A DNA stretch of 5,045 bases. Origin: Zoogloea sp. Lineage in GTDB: Bacteria; Pseudomonadota; Gammaproteobacteria; Burkholderiales; Rhodocyclaceae. Location: assembly GCA_016790385.1 (NCBI GenBank), contig JAEUNV010000662.1, positions 1-5,045 on the forward strand. The letters are read 5' to 3'. Of this stretch, positions 1 through 4,396 are shown piece after piece; positions within the stretch are counted from its first letter, which is position 1, and each line of letters begins with the position of its first letter. A program made the translations under genes and the position numbers. Below the pieces are notes generated by a model, which did no database searches, was not told where the DNA came from, and saw only the letters and a list, made by a program, of their open reading frames with translations.

Positions 1-1188
1 GGCGGCGCCACCACCAGCCGCGCCCACACGGCCATCAAGATCGCACCCCATTACGACAAGCCGGTGATCTACGTGCCGGATGCGTCCCGCGCTGTCGGCG
101 TGGTCACCAGCCTGCTGTCCGAAGGCCAGAGTGAGGCCTACGCCGCCGAGGTGGCCGCCGACTACGCCAAGCTGCGCGCCCAGCATGCCCAGAAGAAGGG
201 TGTGACCCTGATGAAGCTGGCCGAAGCCCGCGCCAACGCCTTCAAGTGGAACGCCGATCCGGCCTATGTGCCGCCGGTACCCGCCCAGCTGGGCATCCAG
301 GCCTTCGATATTGATCTGGCCGAGCTGGTGGATTACATCGATTGGGGCCCCTTCTTCCAGACCTGGGATCTGGCCGGCAGCTACCCGAAGATCCTCCACG
401 ACGAGATCGTCGGTGAAACCGCCCGCGAGCTGAAGTCCGACGCCGAAGTGATGCTGGCCCGCATGGTCGCCGAGCAGGACACCAACCCCTGGATCAAGGC
501 CAGGGCGGTGTTCGGCCTGTTCCCGGCCAACGCCGTGGGTGATGACATTGAGATCTACGCCGATGAATCGCGCCAGCAGGTGCTGATGAGCTGGCATGGA
601 CTGCGCCAGCAGCATGAGCGCCCCGCGGGTAAGCCCAACTATTGCCTGTCCGACTTCGTGGCCGGGAAAGACAGCGGTGTGGCCGACTACGTGGGTGCCT
701 TTGCCGTCACCGCCGGCCTGGGCATCGAGGGCCGGCTGGCTGCTTATGAGCGCACCCACGACGACTACCATTCGATCATGCTCAAGGCCCTGGCCGACCG
801 CTTCGCCGAGGCTGCCGCGGAATGGCTGCACGCCCGGGTGCGCAAGGAGTTCTGGGCCTACACCCCGGCCGAGACCCTGAGCTGCGATGAGCTGATCAAG
901 GAGGCCTATCAGGGCATCCGTCCGGCCCCCGGCTACCCGGCCTGCCCGGATCACACCGTCAAGGGCGATCTCTTCAAGCTGCTCGACGCCCCCGCCCGGG
1001 CCGACATGCACCTCACCGAGAGCTTCGCCATGACCCCGGCGGCGGCGGTGAGCGGCTTCTACCTGGCCCATCCGGACAGCCACTACTTTGCGGTCAGCAA
1101 GATCGGCCGCGATCAACTGGAAAACTGGGCCGCCCGCAGCGGCCTGAGCGTGGCCGAAGCCGAGAAGTGGCTGGCGCCGCTGCTGTAA
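1..1188 (+). CDS. metH: Methionine synthase, cobalamin-dependent, C-terminal part (5' end outside window)
   Basis: MetH transfers the methyl group of 5-methyltetrahydrofolate to homocysteine through methylcobalamin, giving methionine in the cytoplasm. The frame is open from base 1, so this is the last 395 codons of a protein that is about 1,200 residues long in E. coli. Residues 1-30 (GGATTSRAHTAIKIAPHY, then YVPDASR) are the end of the B12-binding Rossmann domain. The rest is the AdoMet-binding reactivation domain, which remethylates oxidised cob(II)alamin using AdoMet and flavodoxin electrons. Visible family landmarks are YIDWGPFFQTWDLAGSYP (about residue 112 on), GLFPANAVGDDIEIY, the RPAPGYPACPDHT motif with Arg307 and Tyr312 (RxxxGY AdoMet site), ESFAMTPAAAVSGFY and HPDSHYFAV. 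The gene ends in TAA and the C-terminus WLAPLL is close to the usual end of the family. Nothing looks broken. The downstream gene converges with only 9 bases between stops. Confidence 0.97.
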   Translation, partial: GGATTSRAHTAIKIAPHYDKPVIYVPDASRAVGVVTSLLSEGQSEAYAAEVAADYAKLRAQHAQKKGVTLMKLAEARANAFKWNADPAYVPPVPAQLGIQAFDIDLAELVDYIDWGPFFQTWDLAGSYPKILHDEIVGETARELKSDAEVMLARMVAEQDTNPWIKARAVFGLFPANAVGDDIEIYADESRQQVLMSWHGLRQQHERPAGKPNYCLSDFVAGKDSGVADYVGAFAVTAGLGIEGRLAAYERTHDDYHSIMLKALADRFAEAAAEWLHARVRKEFWAYTPAETLSCDELIKEAYQGIRPAPGYPACPDHTVKGDLFKLLDAPARADMHLTESFAMTPAAAVSGFYLAHPDSHYFAVSKIGRDQLENWAARSGLSVAEAEKWLAPLL

Positions 1189-1197
1189 GCGCCGCCG

Positions 1198-2196
1198 CTA
1201 CTTCTTTCTCTGCTTCCTCGGACGCCGGTCTGGCTTGCTCTCCAGGGCCGGCTGGCTGGCGTCGATCTTTTGCAGGGTGTCCTGGGCCGCGCCCCGGGTC
1301 GGGCCGCCCAGCGCGATGGCCCGCAGAGCGGCTTCCCGGGCCTCTCCGGGGCGTTTCTGTTCCAGCAGGATGTTGGCAAGGTTGTTCCACGCCGCTGCGG
1401 CATTGTGCTGCTGGGCGGCCTTGCGGAAGGTTGTCTCGGCCTCGGCCAGGGAGCCTGCCCTGTAAAGGCTGTTGCCCAGCCCCATGGACAGGGTGAGGCT
1501 GTCGGGCCATCGGGTCAGGGCCTTGCGGTAGGCAAGCACGGCCCGGGCGGGCGGAGCGGCCTTTTCAAAGGCGACCAGGGCGTGGGTGCTGCGGGCCTCG
1601 TCGGCGCTGGCGGGTAGCCGATCCGGCGACAAGGCCACGAACGCCCAGTGTTCCGAGCGGGCCCAGGTGTGCTCCAGGGTGGAGAAGGGCAGCACCTGCC
1701 GCGCCATGGGGCCTGAGCGGAGGAGAAAGGCGCCTTCGTCCAGGTCGTAGCCGATCACCACCGCGTAATGCCACGACGGCGCCCATGACAGCCCCAGGTT
1801 GAGGAGTACGACCACCGGGTTGCCGGCGGCGGTCTCCTGCATCAGGGCCTCGAGGGTGCCGGGGATTTCCACTGCCAGCGCGCCATTGCGGCGTGCGCCG
1901 GCCAGCATCTCGATCTGCAGTGAGCCCTGCCGGCCCGGTAGGAAGACCTGGCCGGCCAGCACTTCAGGGCTGGCCGGGATGCCGGCTGCGCCGAGGGCCA
2001 TGGCCAGCGCTGCCGGACCACATTGATAGTCTTCCTGGGGGTGGAAGGGGGTGGCGCTGAGTTCGACCCGGCGTGGCAGGCCCGCGGGCGGGGTGTCGTG
2101 AAGCCGGGTCGACTGGGTGGCGCAGCCGGACAGGGCGATGAGGGCCAGGCCGCCCACCGCTCCTATCAGCCTGCGCCGCCCGGGCTGAACGGCCAT
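1198..2196 (-). CDS. PA2778-family lipoprotein: C39-like cysteine peptidase domain plus TPR repeats
   Basis: This is a 332-residue envelope protein. Residues 1-25 form a lipoprotein signal peptide with lipobox L22-S23-G24-C25; Ala follows the Cys, so outer-membrane sorting is expected. RRRLI at residues 7-11 resembles a twin-arginine motif. Residues about 46-190 resemble a papain-like C39 peptidase: Gln54, the nucleophile candidate Cys59 in QCGPAALAMALG, and His143 in PSWHYAVVIGYD. The position where C39 enzymes usually carry Asp-Pro reads RSG (160-162), so the third triad residue is unclear. Residues about 204-300 hold TPR-like helices (AYRKALTRWPDS; GNSLYRAGSLAEAETTFRKA; WNNLANILLEQKRPGEAREA). 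The tail is very basic (RRPRKQRKK). The ATG lies 3 bases after the stop of the upstream PA2779-like gene and has no strong Shine-Dalgarno of its own, so translational coupling is likely. The family resemblance is strong from the Cys/His motifs, lipobox, TPR tail and neighbour. The substrate is unknown. Confidence 0.9.
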   Translation of the reverse strand: MAVQPGRRRLIGAVGGLALIALSGCATQSTRLHDTPPAGLPRRVELSATPFHPQEDYQCGPAALAMALGAAGIPASPEVLAGQVFLPGRQGSLQIEMLAGARRNGALAVEIPGTLEALMQETAAGNPVVVLLNLGLSWAPSWHYAVVIGYDLDEGAFLLRSGPMARQVLPFSTLEHTWARSEHWAFVALSPDRLPASADEARSTHALVAFEKAAPPARAVLAYRKALTRWPDSLTLSMGLGNSLYRAGSLAEAETTFRKAAQQHNAAAAWNNLANILLEQKRPGEAREAALRAIALGGPTRGAAQDTLQKIDASQPALESKPDRRPRKQRKK

Positions 2197-2199
2197 GCG

Positions 2200-2598
2200 T
2201 CAGCGGATGGAGCGGGTGAAGGGGAAGACCTTGGTGAAGCCGAGGATGTCGGTCAGCAGCAACAGCAGGAACACAAACAGGATCACCTCGATGATGCCGC
2301 CGGCGGGGGCCTTGTCGATCTGGCCGGCCAGACGGGCGGCGTCTTCATCGGTGAGCGCGGCGATGCGCTCGCGGGCATCGCTGGCGTCCACACCCAGGGC
2401 TTCGAGGCGGGCCTGTACATCGGCGCGGGAGAAGGCTTCATTGAGTTGGGCGCGGGCGTCGTCCGCGGAGCGGGAGGTGCCCTGATGGGCCCGGGCGACC
2501 TCTTCAGTGCCGATCATCGTGGCCTGGGCGGTCTGGATGAAACCCACATGGGTGGTGCTGACAATGAGCAGGGCTGCAAGGGTCTGCTTGAGGCGCAT
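2200..2598 (-). CDS. PA2779-family small exported protein with C-terminal membrane anchor
   Basis: This is a 132-residue protein. Residues 1-26 are a Sec signal peptide (MRLKQTLAALLIV... ending TAQA, cleavage before Thr27). Residues about 30-98 are hydrophilic and alanine/charge rich, with predicted helices (EEVARAHQG, DARAQLNEAFSRADVQARLEALGVD, DARERIAALTDEDAARLAGQID). Residues 101-119 are a strongly hydrophobic segment (IIEVILFVFLLLLL), followed by the short tail TDILGFTKVFPFTRS. The hydrophobic C-terminus and the ILGFTKVFPF tail are typical of the PA2779 family, which is found directly upstream of PA2778-type cysteine peptidases, as here. The likely topology is periplasmic with the C-terminus anchored in the inner membrane. 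The molecular function is unknown; a partner or anchoring role for the downstream peptidase is an inference from the 3-base spacing. The start was chosen because it gives a complete signal peptide. AGAGA about 11 bases upstream is only a weak ribosome site. Confidence 0.9.
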   Translation of the reverse strand: MRLKQTLAALLIVSTTHVGFIQTAQATMIGTEEVARAHQGTSRSADDARAQLNEAFSRADVQARLEALGVDASDARERIAALTDEDAARLAGQIDKAPAGGIIEVILFVFLLLLLTDILGFTKVFPFTRSIR

Positions 2599-2614
2599 GA
2601 TTGTTGTTCTCTAT

Positions 2615-2631
2615 TCAGGGTGGAGCCCTGA
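2615..2631 (-). repeat. Short inverted repeat in the leader of the PA2779-like gene
   Basis: TCAGGG (2615-2620) and CCCTGA (2626-2631) form a 6-bp inverted repeat around a 5-base spacer. It abuts the proposed -10 hexamer and would lie at or just after the transcription start. It could be an operator half-site pair or a leader hairpin. It is short enough to be chance. Confidence 0.35.
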
Positions 2632-2659
2632 TAGTCCCATCGCGACGGACCATCTTCAA
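2631..2659 (-). promoter_or_regulatory. Possible sigma-70 promoter of the PA2779/PA2778-like pair
   Basis: On the minus strand, TTGAAG (complement of 2654-2659, four of six matches to TTGACA) is followed after exactly 17 bases by GACTAT (complement of 2631-2636, three of six matches to TATAAT). The start site would be near 2624, leaving a leader of about 25 bases before the ATG at 2598. The spacing and location fit, but the -10 is poor. It is the best sigma-70-like pair I could find by eye directly upstream of the gene. Confidence 0.3.
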
Positions 2660-2822
2660 GAACGAAGCTGTAACACGCGGTAAGGGAAAAAGGACGGTGA
2701 GGCGTGGCGCTTTTCGTTGCCACCCGACGATCGGAGGTCAACCGATAAACATGTCACCAAAGCCCCGTGACGCAATGCCCTTGCGCGTTCGGTGGCCGCT
2801 TAGAGGTGTCGGTGGTGTTCCC

Positions 2823-2828
2823 TACAAT
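2823..2828 (+). promoter_or_regulatory. Candidate -10 hexamer for the PEP-CTERM gene
   Basis: TACAAT matches TATAAT at five of six positions and lies about 78 bases upstream of the ATG at 2906. No convincing -35 hexamer sits 16-18 bases upstream (TTAGAG at 2800-2805 at 17-base spacing matches only at TT) and there is no TGn extension. If real, the promoter would probably depend on an activator. Confidence 0.25.
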
Positions 2829-2863
2829 GCGCAGCGTTGGCTTTCATTACATTTACTGACATT

Positions 2864-2873
2864 GACGCGCGTC
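2864..2873. repeat. Perfect 10-base palindrome in the PEP-CTERM leader
   Basis: GACGCGCGTC is its own reverse complement. It lies 32 bases before the ATG at 2906, downstream of the candidate -10 at 2823-2828. It could be an operator for a dimeric regulator. In a GC-rich genome, a CG-rich palindrome of this length can also arise by chance. Confidence 0.35.
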
Positions 2874-2905
2874 GGCAACCAAGCCGAATGCTGCCGGGAA
2901 CCTTC

Positions 2906-3568
2906 ATGAAACTGTTTGCCCATTCGCTCCTCACCCTGTGTGCTGTTCTTGCTGCCGGTGCCGCTCAGGCCGCCCCCGTGGTGCATACCACCGACTTCAT
3001 CAACAACGCCGAACGTACCCAGTTCAACAGCTTCGAGAGCATCCCCAACGACGGGTCGATGTACACCGGAAGCGGGGCCTATACCGAAGGCGGCATCAGC
3101 GTGCAGCAGATCAACCCGTCCCCCTACGGTATCTGGGTGACCTACAACCCGGGTAGTCGGGATGGCAACCGTGCCTGGTACCCCAATGGTGGCGATTCCG
3201 GCTACACCTCGCTGAGCCTCTCCAGCGGCCTGGACTTTGGCGATGTGGGCTTCGTGATCGGCAGCGGTAATTATTCTCACACCCTTGCCTACTTCGAACT
3301 TTGGGACGACGGCGCGCTGGTGTTGTCCGGTTCCGTGGCGCATGGCACCAGCTTCCACTACCTCGGTTTCGAAGGTGGCGGCTTTGACACCATCCTGCTG
3401 CGCGATGGCGTTGCCGGCCGGTCCCTGCATGACGGCACCCACAATGCGCTGGCCATCGATGCCATCGAAATCCGCGCCAGCCAGCAGGTGCCGGAACCCG
3501 CCAGCATGGCCCTGACGGCCCTCGGCCTTGCCAGTCTGGGTGTCCTGCGCCGCAAGACACAGGCCTGA
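2906..3568 (+). CDS. PEP-CTERM sorting domain-containing exported protein
   Basis: This is a 220-residue protein that would be exported by Sec and then processed by an exosortase. The N-terminus is a clear signal peptide (MKLFAHSLLTLCAVLAAGAAQA, cleavage after Ala22), which fixes the start at 2906; GGGAA lies 5 bases upstream of this ATG. An upstream in-frame TTG at 2837 would add 23 residues ahead of the signal peptide and is unlikely. The C-terminus is a textbook PEP-CTERM tail: V-PEP at 195-198, a hydrophobic stretch 199-214 (ASMALTALGLASLGVL) and the basic end RRKTQA. The body (23-190) is rich in Gly, Ser, Asn and aromatic residues, probably beta-rich, with no cysteine; its motifs FNSFESIP, WYPNGGDSGYTSLSL and AIDAIEIRAS suit a jelly-roll-like extracellular domain. 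PEP-CTERM proteins accompany exopolysaccharide synthesis and biofilm or floc formation. The specific role is unknown. It is a single-gene unit ending in an intrinsic terminator. Confidence 0.93.
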   Translation: MKLFAHSLLTLCAVLAAGAAQAAPVVHTTDFINNAERTQFNSFESIPNDGSMYTGSGAYTEGGISVQQINPSPYGIWVTYNPGSRDGNRAWYPNGGDSGYTSLSLSSGLDFGDVGFVIGSGNYSHTLAYFELWDDGALVLSGSVAHGTSFHYLGFEGGGFDTILLRDGVAGRSLHDGTHNALAIDAIEIRASQQVPEPASMALTALGLASLGVLRRKTQA

Positions 3569-3598
3569 TCGCTGAACTGAGCCGCAGCGCTTCATCAG

Positions 3599-3629
3599 CC
3601 CGGTCGGGGATATCCCGCCCGGGTTTTTT
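3599..3629 (+). terminator. Rho-independent terminator of the PEP-CTERM gene
   Basis: CCCGG (3599-3603) pairs with CCGGG (3619-3623). After one T/C mismatch, CGGGG (3605-3609) pairs with TCCCG (3613-3617, with one G-T wobble), leaving the 3-base loop ATA. Six T follow directly (3624-3629). It starts 30 bases after the TGA of the PEP-CTERM gene. There is no T tract on the other side, so it should work only for plus-strand transcripts. Confidence 0.9.
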
Positions 3630-3641
3630 ATTTCAGCTACC

Positions 3642-3656
3642 CCGGGGCGACCCCGG
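3642..3656 (-). other. GC-rich hairpin downstream of the minus-strand 217-residue protein gene
   Basis: CCGGGG (3642-3647) and CCCCGG (3651-3656) form a 6-bp all-GC stem around a 3-base loop, 23 bases past the stop of the gene at 3680. On the minus strand no U run follows, so it is not a classical intrinsic terminator. It might stabilise the 3' end of the transcript or act with Rho. Confidence 0.35.
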
Positions 3657-3679
3657 CCTTCACGCACTGCGGATGGCGC

Positions 3680-4333
3680 TCAGGGGGTCTTTCCGTCGGT
3701 CTTGGGCAGACTCTCGTCCGCAGCGCGTGCGGCCATGTCGTAGTAGCGGCACGACGCATTGGCGATGCGCAGAGCGTCGATACGATTCAACAGCTTCTCT
3801 TCGTAGTCCTTTTCGCCGCTGATCGGCTGTGGCAGGCGCCGGTAAGCTTCCAGGTCGCTGCGGATCGTCTCGGAGAGCTGCTTCAGCGCTTCGCGGGTGT
3901 CCTGGGGGGTGTCGCTGTTCTCCCGGAAAGTCTGCTGGAGCGGATTGGCCAGTCCTGCCAGGCCGCTGGCCAGTGCGGCACAGTGGGGGCAGGTCGCGAT
4001 GGCTCCGATGACGCCGATCAGACCGCCGGCGATTGAAATCCGCTCGGACCGGATCGTCTGCTTTTCGAGCTTGCTGCGCAGCACCCCGGTGCGCCCGTCG
4101 CATTGTTGCAACAGCTGCTCGAAGGCTTTGTTGATGGCGTCGATGCTGTTCTCGACTACGGGTGCTGGATTGACTGGTGCGAGCGCTCTGGGACCTCTGA
4201 CGGCGGCCGGTGCCGGAAAATTGCGGTTTCGGCTCGCTTCGTTCAGCAGCGAGGAGATGGCGGCATCGTCATAGGCCAGTGCGCTGCCGAGCTGGAGTGT
4301 GGAGAGCAGCGCGGCCAGAAGCAGTTTATTCAT
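3680..4333 (-). CDS. Exported protein of unknown function with four cysteines and a hydrophobic CPHC segment
   Basis: I do not recognise this 217-residue protein. The start at 4333 gives a good signal peptide (MNKLLLAALLSTLQLGSALA, cleavage before Tyr21) and has GGGAGG 4 bases upstream; the longer in-frame start at 4393 lacks both. After the signal comes a proline/alanine-rich linker (about 38-60), then a helical region (61-98, with Cys78). Next is a 30-residue hydrophobic glycine/alanine-rich segment (about 99-132) carrying Cys115-Pro-His-Cys118, and then a charged helical C-terminal part (140-207) with Cys195. Four cysteines in a periplasmic or secreted protein suggest two disulfides. CPHC is the active-site sequence of DsbA, but no thioredoxin fold is visible and the motif sits in a hydrophobic stretch, so redox activity should not be assumed. 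It lies 63 bases downstream of the metzincin gene on the same strand with no obvious promoter between, so it is likely co-transcribed. It could be a membrane-inserting or surface protein. Confidence 0.85.
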   Translation of the reverse strand: MNKLLLAALLSTLQLGSALAYDDAAISSLLNEASRNRNFPAPAAVRGPRALAPVNPAPVVENSIDAINKAFEQLLQQCDGRTGVLRSKLEKQTIRSERISIAGGLIGVIGAIATCPHCAALASGLAGLANPLQQTFRENSDTPQDTREALKQLSETIRSDLEAYRRLPQPISGEKDYEEKLLNRIDALRIANASCRYYDMAARAADESLPKTDGKTP

Positions 4334-4337
4334 GGGG

Positions 4338-4343
4338 CCTCCC
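4338..4343 (-). promoter_or_regulatory. Ribosome binding site deciding the start at 4333
   Basis: On the minus strand GGGAGG (complement of 4338-4343) sits 4 bases before the ATG at 4331-4333. It is the strongest Shine-Dalgarno match among the starts in this window and supports the signal-peptide start over the in-frame ATG 60 bases upstream. Confidence 0.7.
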
Positions 4344-4366
4344 GGTGATTGGGAAATCGCAGCCTC

Positions 4367-4396
4367 GCTGTGGCGGGGCTGCGCTGCCGGCACAGC
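4367..4396 (-). other. Imperfect hairpin directly after the metzincin stop codon
   Basis: GCTGTG (4367-4372) pairs with CACAGC (4391-4396). Inside, after a G-G mismatch, CGG (4374-4376) pairs with CCG (4387-4389). The hairpin starts on the base next to the TGA at 4397-4399 and ends 33 bases before the next ATG. No U tract follows on the minus strand. It may tune read-through or mRNA stability between the two genes, or be chance in GC-rich sequence. Confidence 0.35.

Larger units (their letters stand above)
2599..2905. other. Divergent intergenic region between the PA2779-like and PEP-CTERM genes
   Basis: These 307 bases separate two divergently transcribed genes, so they should carry both promoters. 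I see no gene here: the open frames that cross it lack a ribosome site and family resemblance. It contains a possible minus-strand promoter, a short palindrome in the minus-strand leader (2615-2631), a lone good -10-like hexamer on the plus strand (2823-2828) and a perfect 10-base palindrome (2864-2873). It is visibly less GC-rich than the flanking coding sequence, as expected for a regulatory spacer. Confidence 0.7.

Noticed and set aside
1173..1193. Inverted repeat GGCGC/GCGCC spanning the metH stop codon as a terminator.
   Set aside because: The stem is 5 bp with an 11-base loop, overlaps the coding sequence and is followed by mixed pyrimidines, not a T run.
1094..1510. Minus-strand open frame of 138 codons crossing the metH/peptidase junction.
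   Set aside because: It is out of frame with the peptidase gene and antisense to metH, with an arginine/proline-rich translation typical of a shadow frame.
2023..2631. Long plus-strand open frame of 202 codons opposite the PA2779/PA2778-like genes.
   Set aside because: It is antisense to two well-supported genes; its glycine-rich low-complexity translation is what GC-rich codon bias produces on the opposite strand.
2705..2720. Sigma-54-like TGGCGC...TTGC upstream of the PEP-CTERM gene, attractive because PEP-CTERM genes can be RpoN-controlled.
   Set aside because: There are 11 bases between GG (2706-2707) and GC (2719-2720) instead of the required 10, and it lies about 185 bases from the start codon.
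2837..2905. TTG start at 2837 for the PEP-CTERM gene.
   Set aside because: It would put 23 polar residues before a complete signal peptide; ATG 2906 has the signal peptide and a ribosome-site-like GGGAA.
2601..2909. Plus-strand open frame of about 100 codons through the intergenic region.
   Set aside because: No Shine-Dalgarno, no recognisable domain, basic low-information composition, and it overlaps the start of the PEP-CTERM gene out of frame.
2822..3667. Minus-strand open frame of 281 codons opposite the PEP-CTERM gene, longer than that gene.
   Set aside because: The plus-strand product has a signal peptide, a PEP-CTERM tail and a terminator. The minus-strand frame has no signature or ribosome site and runs through the terminator stem.
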